DNA from: Pyrenochaeta sp. MPI-SDFR-AT-0127
Lineage: Eukaryota; Ascomycota; Dothideomycetes; Pleosporales; Cucurbitariaceae
Direction of reading: 5' to 3'
NCBI GenBank assembly: GCA_020747015.1
Contig: JAGTJM010000048.1
Location: forward strand, 124,001 to 188,000
DNA: 64,000 nucleotides
Shown here: positions 1 to 11,081 of the stretch, piece after piece
Position numbering within the stretch: position 1 is the stretch's first letter
Layout: each line of letters opens with the position of its first letter
Notes under the pieces: generated by a model
The model's database searches: none
The model's input: only the letters and a program-made list of their open reading frames with translations
Told to the model about the DNA's origin: nothing
Translations under genes and position numbers: made by a program

Positions 1-960
1 TCGTAGTTGCTATGAGGCAATTCAAAGCCCTTTGAAGTTGCCTAGGCGTGAATGAGTGGTGCCTGGTTCAACAGTTACGAAGGTAAGCCAGATTGTGTGC
101 TTCTTTTTGTGATGGTTTGGTCATGGGAATGTATCAATGTAGAAGGGGAGAGCAAATAGACGGATGATACAAACGCCAAAATATTTGGTTCGACTGCAGA
201 CCGACAACTTATTCTGGGGAAACGAAACCTGTTCAAGCATCAGAAACTTTGAAAGTAAGTTCATTATCGGTAAAGAAACATTGTCGGTGGCAAGCTGAGG
301 TAGCAGACACAAGGCTGAATACGTGGTCCGCGCTAGCGGTCCGAATGATCTTGCAGCCTAGTTTCCAGTCACATATGCTTTCAATGTTAATGATTCGTTA
401 TATCGCCGTAGAATAGACTGGTAGGAGATAATGTCTTCCGTGTTAAGTCCTCCTTGGTTATGATGTTAATCTTGAGGATCAAAGAGTAGCCAAGTGGGGT
501 TTTCTACACGGGGCTAACGGGCTACATCCAAAACCACCCTACATATTCCTTCCTGAGGCCATTTCTTCTCTCGACCTGGTTCATGATGAGCCATCCAGTA
601 GTGCCAACAAACCCTTTTTGTATCACGATCCGCAAGACTGTCATACGCTACAACAGAAGCGGCGATCTAAGCGATAGTGGTGACGCGCCACCATTTGCAT
701 GCTATGGAACTGTAATGTCTTTGCAAAACTCTGGTCATGATGTATCTTGTGGCCTAGCTAAACTCGAATTTACTGTTGTTACCTAGCGTGGGCGAGGAGA
801 TGGACTGTTGTTCATGCTTAGCCGGGATGAATGCAACACGATTCGTTTCAAGCTTGACTTGCTCCACCTCAACGCGTCCCGCGTCAACATAAGTCCGACA
901 ACCCCCCTTGAACCCCACGTACCGGTACACCGCCCCGATGCGGGGTGAATAGATCTCTAC
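1..960. other. No gene recognised (left edge)
   Basis: I see no convincing gene. Short open frames on both strands (up to about 65 codons) have no recognisable motif and stop frequently. The last few hundred bases are presumably the 5' flank of the FHIP-type gene that starts at 961. Confidence 0.5.
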
Positions 961-3829
961 ATGGACTTCGTATGTCGCTTGAGTCTCCAAAGCCTGTCCC
1001 GTTGCTAACCATACAAGTGGGTGAGGCTACTCGGCGGGTCGTCCCAGAAGAAGCAGGCTGCGCCAAACAATCCCCAGCAGCGTCTGGCACGCTTCCGGCA
1101 GCGATACAATCAAGTCCTGGTATGGCCAGCTCCGCCCTTCGCATGGCCGTATTAGCTGACATGGCGGCAGCAATCATGGCAAAAGTCCACGAACCTCGCA
1201 CACGACCGCGAAGCTTTGGGGAACATTCGTGGTGCTCTCCAAGCCCTTACCGCAATACTCAACGATGAGTCCCGATCGCCAGCACCACACATGTGCCTCC
1301 AGTTTGCTGCAGCCCAGCAGATATACACAGCAGTCTCCAAGATTGCCGCGACGTCGCACGACGAGGGCATGGTCAGGGACGCAGTTGCCTTTTACAATGC
1401 GCTCATTGACAGCGAAGAGGAAGACTTCCTCGAAAACGATGTCTTTGCCGTTTCTCTCATGAACTTTGTCAATCGCACAATCGGATCTGGCAGCATGGGT
1501 GTCGGAGAAGACATTGAGGCGGACATCGTGGAGCTGCTATTCGGAATCGCTGCCAAGATCAGATTGCAACCAGAAATATTGCCAGTTTGGTTTACAACCG
1601 CACCGGCAGACTCTAATGGCCGTGTGGTGAATCAGAAGATCGACTTCGCAGGTGTCACACAAAAGGAGGACTTCCCATTGTGCTATCAACTCATCGACCA
1701 CGTCCACCACGAAGGCCGTATTGGAGACTTTGCACGCACTGGCTTACTTTACATATTTGAGTCGGCATCCAAGTCGATGACTCTAGAGCAGTGGATTGTT
1801 GAAAGCGATCTGCCTACGCTCATGGCTACTGGTTTGGGGGCTCTGTACAGCCAGCTAAGCAGGTGCGACCAGGACTCAACACATGCAGAGCACATATATC
1901 TAATGCCAGCTAGGAAACTTTCGATCCTACATCCAGATCAGGGTCTACCCTTGATACTGTCACTATCCGACTATGCCGAAATGAAAGCAAATCCACAAGC
2001 GGAAAGCTTCTTTGGCGATGACTTTCAAAGTCACCTCGTTACCTTCCTGTCATATCTTACATTTTGGCAGGATGTGCTTGAGCACTGCCGATCCACCGAC
2101 GTTCGTCATACTCTGATTGACCACTTTCAGATTTTATTTCTTCAACAATTACTGTTAGCCTACACCACTGTCACGCTACGATATCAAAGCTAATGTTGAC
2201 AGATACCCTTCGCTGTTGGAATCGTCGGATGCCGACGGTGGCTCTGCTGTTGCGGTCCTCACATATCTCCGTCGCATCCTTGACGCTCTTGATCACCCTG
2301 AGCTCGTACATATGATCCTTCAATATCTGCTTGCACTTGTAGACTATTCTGCGTCATCACCCAGAACTCCGCGATCGCCAGCTGCAATCAAGCGACGCCA
2401 GTCCCTCATTCTTCTCAATGCTCCAGATAAGGAAGACGACCGGCTGAATCCGTCACTTTTCAATTTGGTCGACTTGGTGCTAGGAAGCACGGGCTCCAGC
2501 AACCCACAAACCGTCATCGCAGCCTTGAAACTGACGACCGTCATACTCAGCAAAAATCATGGGTATGCCCTTGGATCTCTTGTCAAGGTGATGCATATAC
2601 ATCACGAGGAGCCTCATCGAACAGTCGGTTCTCTGAATATCGAGCTTGAGAGCTACCTGAATCTTGCCATTGACTTGGCGGGCTCGGATGGTGTCGATGA
2701 TGCCTACGACAACTATCTCAAAGATACATTGAGCGCGCTAGAGAGTCATCCTTGTTCATTGAAGACTATTGCCTTGCCACCCACGTCTCCGAAGAGCCCA
2801 GGATATTTCGAGTCTGCAGATTCCACGTCCAGAGATGTGGACCCACATTACTTAGTCCCCGAAGACCCTCTATTTCAGTCTATCCTTGAGCTGCTACTCA
2901 GATTTCTCACCAACGATATTGAGACAAACCTAGCTCTGACTGAAGCAATTATCAGTCTTGGCACCTGCTCACAGCTTTGCCTAGAAGGTTGGCTATCAGT
3001 TGACCCTGCAGATTATCATTTCGAGGACACTGGTATGGAGCCTACGCAATTCTCTAATGAGAACGTGCGTGCCATGTACATGGCTGAAAGACCTCCCACA
3101 TGGAATCCGTCGGCTACCCCACATCTTCTAGCTTGCCTACAGCAACTCCAATCACAGGTTGAGGCTCTTCGTGGTGATATTGCGGACTGGGACGAGCACG
3201 TAGCTCACCGTAAAAACGCATTCCGCTTTCACGAAGAGATGAATGAGGCAATGAAAATGTCGACGCCGCAGCCCAAGCCTGTCCGTCAACCATCTGACAC
3301 ACCTGCCGGAACTTGGACTCCACAGATACCGAAACATGTTCTGGATAGTTCAGCAACACCTTCGCGAACGCAATCTCCTAGAGGGAGGAAGGAAGCTCTT
3401 TCCGAGTCCAAGAACACACCAGCAACATCACCTGCTCCATCAAAATTTGGAGGACAGACCCTTGTTGGCTCACCATCACGGGCCTTGTCGCCATTGCCAG
3501 CATCACACGCTTCGAAGCGTCAGACAACTCTCTTCTCCGATATAGACGCGAATCTTGCTGGCTTGAAGAATGCAGAGTTCTTCAAAAGACGTATTCGCTT
3601 CCGTCGACCAACTGGCTCACAGGCGGTAGAAGTGATGCTCTCAAAGTATCAGCCACCGCCAAAAGACCTTGATGATACAAGCGAGTCTGAGGAAGAACAG
3701 GATGATATCAGAGAAGCCAGTCTCATGCACATTATAACAAACGTTGTCATACTCCAGAATTTTGTATTGGAGATGGCTGCATTGATGCAGGTCAGGGCTA
3801 GCTTGTTCAACGAAGTCAAGTTTGCTTGA
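961..3829 (+). CDS. FHIP-type subunit of the FTS-Hook-FHIP complex (RAI16-like)
   Basis: Exons 961-969, 1018-1119, 1171-2153 and 2203-3829, giving 906 residues; all introns are 48-51 bp with GT...AG ends and the joined frame is uninterrupted. The first exon encodes only Met-Asp-Phe, joined to WVRLLGG, the usual start of this family. Residues 40-480 match the RAI16/FAM160 (FHIP) helical domain; good landmarks are MTLEQWIVESDLPTLMATGL and, across the last junction, FLQQLLYPSLLESSDADGG. A Ser/Pro-rich linker (about 700-805) precedes a conserved C-terminal block rich in acidic residues. In Aspergillus the FHIP subunit joins FTS and Hook to link early endosomes to dynein, so a cytosolic trafficking role is expected. 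It converges on the ETF-beta gene about 210 bp downstream. Family assignment is secure; the role is by homology. Confidence 0.9.
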
Positions 3830-4040
3830 ATGACTCCACTCCAGAAGTTATTGGACTCCCTAGAAGTTTGTAATAGATTGTGTAGCGAAATATACCCCTC
3901 TCATTGTTGTACATTGAACACATCATTGCCACGCATGGGCAACTCATAGAGCGCTTGATGGTGAACTCTGCCAATTACGAAGTCTTTTTGATTTCTATAT
4001 CAACATAATATCAACAGGCATCATTCTTTTTCCTCACGCT

Positions 4041-4962
4041 CTATAGAGCACCCAGTTCCTTTAGCTTGCTAATCATGCCATCCACATCCTCGACCTTGAC
4101 ACCGCCCTTCCGTGGCGGCGGCTCTGTGACCTTTAGGGTCTTCAACCGGAGCTCTGTATCCAGGCCATAGTCCTTAAGTTCCTTCTTGTCCAGCTTCTTC
4201 TTCTTCGCCTTCATGATATTCGGCAGACTCGCGTATCGGGGTTCATTGAGTCGGAGATCCGTTGTGATGACCATGGGCAGCTTCGCCTTGATTGTTTGCA
4301 CGCCTCCATCGACTTCCTGCACTACCTCCACAGTTTGGTCATTGATAGTGACTTTGGATGCCTGGGTGGCTTGTGGCCAATTGAGCAGACCAGCAAGCAT
4401 TTGTCCCGTTTGGCCGGCGTCATCGTCGATGGATTGTTTGCCCAGGATGACAAGATTGCTCTTCTGCTCGTCAACTACCTTCTTGAGTAGTTTGGCAACA
4501 CCCAACGGCTCCAAGGCGTCCCTCTCCTCTACAACAACGTGTATGCCTCGGTCTGCGCCCATTGCCATTGCCGTGCGAAGAATATCTTGTGCCTTGGGCG
4601 GGCCGGCGCTGAAGGCGACAATTTCTTCGACCTTGGGAGCACTCGAGTGATGGGCTTTCTGTTCCCGTATGCGTACCGCTTCTTCGATGGAAAGCTCGTC
4701 GAAGGGATTCATGGAGTGCTTTACGTTTGCGGTTTCGACAGCGGTTTGGGCGCGGTTTACGCGGGGTTTGACCTGAGCGTCATGTCAATTTCTATATGTT
4801 CTTTTTGAATAGTAGAGGGGACGACTTCTAGTGCAATGCGCATTCATCTTGCAGTTCTTAAGGCTGTAACATATATCTGTGCAAGCTGGATAAAGTGTGA
4901 ATTCAACTTACTGCATAGTCAATGACCCGCTTGACGGGCACTAATATCCTCAGGCCTGACAT
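4041..4962 (-). CDS. etfB: Electron transfer flavoprotein beta subunit
   Basis: Exons (minus strand) 4912-4962 and 4041-4772, with an intron of 139 bp, longer than most here; 260 residues, the normal family length. Exon 1 encodes MSGLRILVPVKRVIDYA and exon 2 continues VKPRVNRAQTAVET, matching the N-terminus of ETF-beta. The nucleotide-binding core includes NLVILGKQSIDDDAGQTGQM, and the ETF-beta signature PMVITTDLRLNEPRYASLP is followed by a lysine-rich segment (KAKKKK), the site of lysine methylation in animal ETF-beta. It pairs with ETF-alpha in the mitochondrial matrix to pass electrons from acyl-CoA dehydrogenases to ETF-ubiquinone oxidoreductase. The alpha subunit is not in this window. 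Confidence 0.96.
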
Positions 4963-5407
4963 TGTGTGTTGCTGCTACCTCCTGGTTTGTCTGTAGAATA
5001 GCGAAGAAGGTTTGACAGTTCGTGAACTGAAGAAGCAAGGGTGGGGGATAGTATCGGAGCTCGTCTTGCGGTTAGCCGAGGCGTGGACAACCGGCCTTGG
5101 CAGAAATGACATCGTCGAGGCTGGCCGTTAGTACCCTGCAAAATCTCGTGAGTTTTCTCATGCAGGACTTCAATGTGGTCAAAAATGGAGATAACTCGGA
5201 TCATGTAAGAGATGTCAGCGCATGTTGTCTAGGGTTGTTTGAATGTCCACTGCATGTGAACTAAAAGAGAATTGCGTTCATGCTGGTAATCTGTCTCGCT
5301 TCTCCTCGCATTGCAACCCACTCATACCTTTTCGATCTGCCTCCTCATGTTTGCTGAATTTACATCCATGTCATCCAAGAGAGACACATTTATCTTGAGG
5401 TCTAGCA
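4963..5407. promoter_or_regulatory. Divergent intergenic region
   Basis: This 445-bp stretch separates the starts of the ETF-beta gene (minus) and the hypothetical gene at 5408 (plus). It has no gene I can support and presumably carries both promoters. I recognise no specific operator. Confidence 0.5.
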
Positions 5408-6046
5408 ATGCCAAACGTTTTGGTCCTCTCTTTTGAGGGGTTCTCCTTTTCCTCTCGTCAGCTATATGAGCATCTATCTCCGAAACTTCTTTCTCGCGCA
5501 GCCGTTCACGAGTCTCTTACGATCCAAGATGCCTTACACTGGATTCACTCTGGCTGGCCAAACATTGTTCTCGTCTCCGATCCTGTGATCACAACGGCAG
5601 AGAGCAAAACACTTTTGGATACTCTTGTCGAGTATACCAAGCACGGCTGTACAACAGTCTGCATGGGACTTTTCGCCCCAGCAGTAGAATCGCAAGATCT
5701 GGACAACTTCTTCAAAGCTTTCCATCTCCGCTGGCGGGCTGGCAAGAGCGCACAGCATGAGGCAAAATTGGTGTCGGTTGACGCGAACATGATCCGAACA
5801 GATAGTTTAGTCCCTTCATTCTACGCAGATGCTCTCTTCTTGAGTGGTGCCGCGCACGAACAGCTGGTGTATCATGCATTTGATCCGAGTGCTACAGCTA
5901 ATGCTTATGCGACATATGGAAGAGTGGGACTGGGGAAGTTGGGATATATTGGAGATACTGGATTTGGAGAAGAGGCGGAGAGACTGATACTGGCCATGTG
6001 TCATTTGGATCGCCCGGAGGACTCACTGAACCATATGGAGGGCTGA
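5408..6046 (+). CDS. Conserved fungal hypothetical protein (Rossmann/amidotransferase-like fold suspected)
   Basis: An intronless 212-residue frame with an ATG start. It begins MPNVLVLSFEGFSFSS, a strand-then-glycine pattern. Regular alternating strands and helices follow (NIVLVSDPVITTAE at about 52-65, TTVCMGLFAP at about 81-90), and the protein ends with GRVGLGKLGYIGDTGFGEEAERLILAMC. That last block is a pattern I associate with conserved fungal proteins resembling the class-I glutamine-amidotransferase/ThuA fold, but I see no catalytic cysteine-histidine pair that would prove an enzyme. No signal peptide or membrane segment is visible. The frame and composition support a real gene; the function is unknown. 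Confidence 0.75.
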   Translation: MPNVLVLSFEGFSFSSRQLYEHLSPKLLSRAAVHESLTIQDALHWIHSGWPNIVLVSDPVITTAESKTLLDTLVEYTKHGCTTVCMGLFAPAVESQDLDNFFKAFHLRWRAGKSAQHEAKLVSVDANMIRTDSLVPSFYADALFLSGAAHEQLVYHAFDPSATANAYATYGRVGLGKLGYIGDTGFGEEAERLILAMCHLDRPEDSLNHMEG

Positions 6047-6139
6047 TCCACTCGGAGTAGCGGTTACGTTGTACCCATTACAGCAAGTTACTCGGATAGC
6101 CATGGTCCATTCATAGCTGCGGATATCCACTACTAAGTC

Positions 6140-6370
6140 TTAGCACATCCAACAGAATTCTTTGCCAGCTTGATGGCCACCCGGTTTGCACTCGAGTTCG
6201 AAGATGGTATCTATGGATTCACCTGGAGTCGGAGATGCCTGTGCAGGCATTGTTGTTGAAGAGTCCAAGATTTGACATTTGGCACAGTGTATGGCTTCTT
6301 TCTCCAAGGCCTTTATGGTCTTGCTCACAATCTTTTGTGTTAAAAGGTCATCGATATCACTACATCTATG
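6140..6370 (-). pseudogene. Relic of a RING-IBR (RBR-type) protein C-terminus
   Basis: On the minus strand a 76-codon open stretch runs from just after an AG (6371-6372) to a TAA at 6140. It reads CSDIDDLLTQKIVSKTIKAL, then C-A-K-C, and ends E-C-K-P-G-G-H-Q-A-G-K-E-F-C-W-M-C. The spaced CxxC and terminal GKEFCWMC closely resemble the end of an in-between-RING zinc-binding domain (consensus ending EFCWxC). There is no in-frame ATG near its start, and only about 90 bp separate it from the stop of the isochorismatase gene upstream on the same strand, so the rest of an E3 ligase has no room. I infer a gene fragment, perhaps left after a deletion or transposition. A short Cys-rich gene with an unseen first exon is the alternative. 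Confidence 0.5.
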
Positions 6371-6458
6371 CTGAGCCCATTAATCGCACAAATTAATTAT
6401 TATATGGTGCTAAAAAATAGATTTTGGAGCTTGAATACCATGATACGTGGCTACCGCG

Positions 6459-7427
6459 TTATTCAAGCCCATATCCATTGGCAAGGTTCTCACAAGTCGT
6501 ACAGAACCCAAAAGTTCGACTCGCATTGTACTCCCAACTCTGTTGAGCAAATTCTGGGCTGGTAGTCCCGCATCCATCACTCAGCAGAATACAGTCATAG
6601 CCCTTGTTGAAAGCATCTGTCAATGTGCCTCCGACACACTGGTCCGTATTCACGCCGGCAAAGAACAAGGTCCGGATACCCTCCTGCTCCAGAAACTCTT
6701 CGCAGTCTGTTTTTGCGCCCCACAGTCCCGACATTCGATCTTTGTGTATCCAGACGTCGGGATTAGCTTGTAAGTGTTTGCCTTCTTCGTATATGGCGTC
6801 GAGCGGTGGATAGAGCGCTGCATTCCAGGTATTCCGCATCAGCAGTCTTCCAGCATCAACTAAATCCCCATTCTCCAACTCTACATTGCCAGACTCTGCA
6901 CCCAAGCCACGATACTTTACCCTCTTCTTCTCTTGCGGTTTCCCAAACCTATCTACGCCCACACCCCCTTCATGAAACCTGAAAGCTTCGTCATCATTTT
7001 TGAACTTTGTAGTTTCGGGTATAGCAAAAAACCCAAACGCTCGTTTCACTGCAGGTGGCATCTCTTTCACATCCTGCTCCGTGAGCCCCCAATTCAACCA
7101 GACTACTCTTATTCCCGCTTTCCTGGCAGCTGGAATAGCATACTTGATCAGTTGATCACATGCAGCATGCCCAGCGCCCCGATTTCTTCCAAAGGAAGAG
7201 GAAAGGAAAAAGTTCTGCATGTCGATTATGACGAGTGCGGACTTTGAGGGGTCGATTGTGATGGGTGTGGTGGTTGTTTGTACCGTATACTTAGATCTTG
7301 AGGAAGGGGTTAAGGGTGTGGATGGATGCGTGAAGTCGAAGCCCGTTTGTGAAGAGTGAAGCCAGAAATTTTTCGGGGAGCCTATTACAGCTTTATGATG
7401 CTGTTGGGTGGGAATGGTCGAGGACAT
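6459..7427 (-). CDS. Isochorismatase-family cysteine hydrolase
   Basis: Intronless, 322 residues from the ATG at 7427; a frame extension upstream has no ATG. The isochorismatase-like fold is clear: SALVIIDMQNFFLSSSFGR carries the catalytic Asp (D69), WIHKDRMSGLW the lysine (K229) and FAGVNTDQCVGGT the nucleophilic cysteine (C264), completing the Asp-Lys-Cys triad. A non-prolyl cis-peptide-type motif (GVNTDQCV) precedes the cysteine, as in nicotinamidase/isochorismatase relatives. Family members hydrolyse amides or vinyl ethers; the substrate cannot be read from the sequence. No targeting signal is visible, so a cytosolic enzyme is likely. The long first 60 residues are family-variable. Confidence 0.9.
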   Translation of the reverse strand: MSSTIPTQQHHKAVIGSPKNFWLHSSQTGFDFTHPSTPLTPSSRSKYTVQTTTTPITIDPSKSALVIIDMQNFFLSSSFGRNRGAGHAACDQLIKYAIPAARKAGIRVVWLNWGLTEQDVKEMPPAVKRAFGFFAIPETTKFKNDDEAFRFHEGGVGVDRFGKPQEKKRVKYRGLGAESGNVELENGDLVDAGRLLMRNTWNAALYPPLDAIYEEGKHLQANPDVWIHKDRMSGLWGAKTDCEEFLEQEGIRTLFFAGVNTDQCVGGTLTDAFNKGYDCILLSDGCGTTSPEFAQQSWEYNASRTFGFCTTCENLANGYGLE

Positions 7428-7896
7428 GTCTATTGTGCTGATGTCCGTGATGGAAACAGGGGGGTGATATGGGGAGAAGCAGACTTTGATCAATTGTGAG
7501 GGTTTATTCTCCTTGAAGAAATTTTGTCAACAATATAACGAGGTAAGTACGACTTTCAATTAGCCACCGTTATCATAGTCATTATCGAAGTGCCAGATGA
7601 GGAAGGAGACTGTGCGGGGTAAGTGCGATAGGCGGGACACGTCTCTCAGTCCAGAAGTCTACTGAGACTACGTAACATGTGGCCATCTTACCTTCCTAGT
7701 TATGTGTATATGAAAGCCCGTCTTAGCCTGGAGACCCAGAATGGTAAACTTGAGACGTGTTGACCAAACTCATATCATGACCCATCACAAAGCATATGGG
7801 CCACAATTCACTCTCGATGAGTATTTGGTATATCCTACATGATATAAATACACGGCGCGATGATCCTTCATATTCCTTCAACAAGCTCATTTGAGA
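7428..7896. other. Intergenic, no gene seen
   Basis: About 470 bp between the isochorismatase start and the stop of the Sel1/TPR-like gene, both on the minus strand. It should contain the hydrolase promoter and the other gene's 3' end. I see no repeat or open frame worth calling. Confidence 0.5.
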
Positions 7897-9314
7897 TCAA
7901 GTTTTGACTCCCGCAAGCCTCTTCTTCGCAAGATGCACCAGTTGCGGCCACTCTTCAACCTGATTGGCTGAGCTCGGAGGTTCCAGTACCTGTCTCAATT
8001 GCTCTTTCGCTCTCTCAATTTCTCCTTCAGCTTCATATTGATCTACAAGCTTTAGCATTGATGGCTTGTGCCCAGTGTTCGCTGCAGCTTGGAGCCACTC
8101 TTGCGCCAACCTTGCCGCACTGCCGCGTCTCCAGCTCAGCAACCAATTGAGCGCTTTGCGCATGCTGCTGTGTTTGAGAATAGCTGAGTCTCTTGAATTC
8201 GCTTCCTGGTAGAAGTCGGCAAGATTGACCATGGCTTGTCTGTGGCCAGATGCGGCAGCTTTGCTCGTGTATCGTAGCCATTCGGTGCTTGTTCTGGGCT
8301 CAAATGCAGACAGTTCGTAGCAGGAGAGTGGATCATCGCCTTCACGTGCACCCTGCTCAAAGTACTTCTTCGCTTCTGCTTGTGTTCCAGTATCTTTATC
8401 TGCTTTGAGGAGGAAACCCAGCGCATTCCAGGGCGCGGTCAACTGCAATTGCATAGGATGTCTCGATTTCGGATTGAACTTTAAATGCGATCGCAATACA
8501 GCCTCCTGTAGCAGCTCCTTTGCTTTTTGGTGATGGCCCTCTCTTTCCAAGAGCAGTCCTTGCAATGTTAGAGCATCTGGGCCTAGTGCAAATGACTTCG
8601 CTTTGGTAGCAAGCTTCTCCAGCGTTTTTCGATATTTGGCGATTTCAGTCTGCGAGAAAAACCGTGCGATCTCTTTGGCAGATACATGGGAGCTCGAAGT
8701 ACTCAGGTGAACAGCGCTTAAGACCTGGATTATAGCCAGAGGATCTTCAGCTTGGGCACAACCTTGTAGAAGATGGCTAGAAATAGTCTTATGCTGGCTG
8801 GGAGGAAGCATAGCTTTCTTGTTAGGATCGCTCAAATCGGGTATCATAAAGGTGACAATGGCAAGGGATGAGAGGTCTTCTATGTCAAGCTGATATTCTG
8901 CATAGGTTAACTTGCATAACCGACCACTTGAGCAGAAAATAACGTACTTTTGGCTAGTCGCTGGATGTTACTACCATGATCCATATTGCTCCTTTGATGA
9001 AGAAAATCTGCAATTATACTGTCGGCTGTATGAGGTTCCATCTTCAGGATGCCTTGTGTTTTGGTCAAAGTGTAGAAGCCCACTCGATTTCGTTTATCGA
9101 CATCAGTACGCAAGCTTTTTACATCGAGTCTTTGAGTAGCATAGTATCTTCTTGAATTGCTTCCCACTGCTCTTGCATGCCATTTGGGCGGTATTTGATT
9201 TGGGAGACCATAGCGGTGTTCAGATTGCAATTGTTGATGTGATTGACAGAAAATGCAGGGCTGGGGACGCAGCAATGGCCTCAATGAACACGTTACAAGC
9301 CGCTTAGATGACAT
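7897..9314 (-). CDS. Mitochondrion-type Sel1/TPR-like helical repeat protein
   Basis: Exons (minus) 8948-9314 and 7897-8897 with a 50-bp intron carrying a GTTAAC branch-like site; 455 residues. The ATG at 9314 is the only in-frame Met near the start. The first 60 residues are rich in Arg and hydroxylated residues and almost free of acids (MSSKRLVTCSLRPLLRPQPC...NSRRYYATQ), typical of a mitochondrial presequence. The C-terminal two thirds hold helical repeats resembling Sel1/TPR units, for example WNALGFLLKADKDTGTQAEA, YTSKAAASGHRQAMVNLADF and WLQAAANTGHKPSMLKLVDQ. Such repeats mediate protein binding. I cannot name an orthologue. It shares a 150-bp divergent promoter region with the Utp16-like gene. 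Confidence 0.8.
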
Positions 9315-9464
9315 GATGGGCCTTAATCCACTGCGAAATGGATCTGAAAGACGATGATCTTGAAGGTTGGGTCCAGCTCGGAGGTCCGCAGCGGGAAAGT
9401 CCGACAACCAACGAAATCTTGGCAAGCCAAAAAATTCCCAGCTGTGGAGTAGAAACCCACACCA
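9315..9464. promoter_or_regulatory. Short divergent promoter region
   Basis: Only 150 bp separate the start codons of the minus-strand Sel1/TPR-like gene and the plus-strand Utp16-like gene, so both promoters and 5' leaders must fit or overlap here. No particular motif is claimed. Confidence 0.6.
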
Positions 9465-11081
9465 ATGTTTGCCCGAGTATTCGACACCGCCAAACGCATC
9501 CTAAGCCGTTCTCCCTCGGTACAGGAACGCTCCAGCGAATTGAGAGACACTCCGCCCATCGCTCCGGACGTCCACACCACAATGGTCACCACGCGAGGAG
9601 GTACAGACACTCCAGGCGCAACGGCGACGCCGCGGAGCTCTACCAAAAAGAGGATCGGAAAAAGAGAATTAGAATCGCTGGACACACCGACGCAAGTGAA
9701 ACGACAGCGCAAGACGGCGACACCCAGGAAGAATGTTGTGCAAGAGACAGCAGTTTCAGAGCTCACCGCAGATGACTCTACCCAAGAGTCCGGGAACGAA
9801 ATCTTAGATACTATCGTCGTCACGGTGCCCTCGAGCGATGCGCCTAGCAAGGAAGGAGATCTGCCTATTCGTCGACGATCAAGTCCAAAAGTCGTTGCAG
9901 GAAAGCTTTCTCAGCCTGCATCCGCGGCTACACGAAGCGTAGAAGAAGCCCAGGAGATTGTTTCCGCGTCCCCCCAAGACACCCTCTATCAAACACCCGA
10001 GCACCAGTCTGGTTCTGTATATGCGACGCCAGCTACACACATGAACGCTGTAGAAGGCTCCCCTACACCCAGAGCTAAAGTGACGAAAAATCGTACTCCA
10101 GCCTCAACAAAGAAGTCTAGCGGGCGCCAGAAAAAGGTACAGAGAGATGATGGACGCAAAACATTGGAGGTGACGGAAGTCACGACCAAATTCCTTGATG
10201 AGATACCATCGTCTACACAAGATAGCGAAGAAGTATCCATTGCCTCACAGGATGCTGCAGCTCCCTCGTCACAATTGAAGAAGGCGCACATGCGCTTTGG
10301 CAGCGAAGAGCCCACAGAGATCCACGATACCGTCATTGTAAATCAACAAGGCCACGAACGCTACACAGCGCCAGAAGTGCAAGCGGAAGCAGGCCGAGAG
10401 GAGGACGACGATGCGAGCGACTCAGACGAAGCCCCAGAGGTCGTCACAACAGCAGCAGCAACATCCAAGGCGAATCTGGCTCAACAAGAAGCCAAGCGAG
10501 CACTACAAGCTCAACAAGCGGCAGACCAAGCGAAGCGCCAAAAACGCGAAGAACGCATAGCAGAAGAGCAGGCCCAAAAACGGATTCGCGAAGAGGCAAA
10601 AGCGAAGAAACATGCCCGAAAGTTGGCAAAAGAGCAGAGAGACGCTGCTCAATCGAACGATGATGATACTACTGCGCTCCAATCACAGATGAGCGTTGAT
10701 ATGGGCAGCCTCCCAGCGCTTCTGCCCGATTCGCTTCTCGAAGCAATCGACGACCAGCGCCCACCCACGCCACCGCCCCAGCGACGCGGAAAGACTGAAG
10801 AGGAGCTGCGGAAGGAGAAATTAAATCATCACATCAAGTTTCTAGAACGCACAGACAAGCCAGCAAAGGATGTCAAGAAGGGAAAGCTAAGTGTGGCGGT
10901 TCTTGGGCAGCAAAATAGAGTACTACCGCCCAAGGTGAACCGGGACACGAGGAATGTTCGAGAGCTTTGGCTTAAGGGCAGGAAGGCGGAGAAGAAGAAA
11001 GGTGGGAAGCCAAGTTTCAAATCTGGTAAGATGGAAAGGAGAGCACATGGTCTGAGCGGGTTTTTGCGGGGTGAGGATTAG
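9465..11081 (+). CDS. U3 snoRNA-associated protein (Utp16/Bud21-like)
   Basis: Intronless, 538 residues, ATG at 9465. The N-terminal 330 residues are low-complexity, Ser/Thr/Pro- and Glu-rich and probably disordered. A Lys/Glu/Ala/Gln coiled coil follows (about 330-395). The C-terminal 115 residues match the fungal U3-snoRNA-associated (Utp16) domain: LPDSLLEAIDDQRPPTPPP, then FLERTDKPAKDVKKGKLSV, LPPKVNRDTRNVRELWLKGR and a basic tail. In yeast Bud21/Utp16 is a non-essential component of the SSU processome acting in nucleolar 18S rRNA maturation. The basic C-terminus would suit nucleolar location. It is longer than the yeast protein, as is usual for filamentous fungi. Confidence 0.85.
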   Translation: MFARVFDTAKRILSRSPSVQERSSELRDTPPIAPDVHTTMVTTRGGTDTPGATATPRSSTKKRIGKRELESLDTPTQVKRQRKTATPRKNVVQETAVSELTADDSTQESGNEILDTIVVTVPSSDAPSKEGDLPIRRRSSPKVVAGKLSQPASAATRSVEEAQEIVSASPQDTLYQTPEHQSGSVYATPATHMNAVEGSPTPRAKVTKNRTPASTKKSSGRQKKVQRDDGRKTLEVTEVTTKFLDEIPSSTQDSEEVSIASQDAAAPSSQLKKAHMRFGSEEPTEIHDTVIVNQQGHERYTAPEVQAEAGREEDDDASDSDEAPEVVTTAAATSKANLAQQEAKRALQAQQAADQAKRQKREERIAEEQAQKRIREEAKAKKHARKLAKEQRDAAQSNDDDTTALQSQMSVDMGSLPALLPDSLLEAIDDQRPPTPPPQRRGKTEEELRKEKLNHHIKFLERTDKPAKDVKKGKLSVAVLGQQNRVLPPKVNRDTRNVRELWLKGRKAEKKKGGKPSFKSGKMERRAHGLSGFLRGED

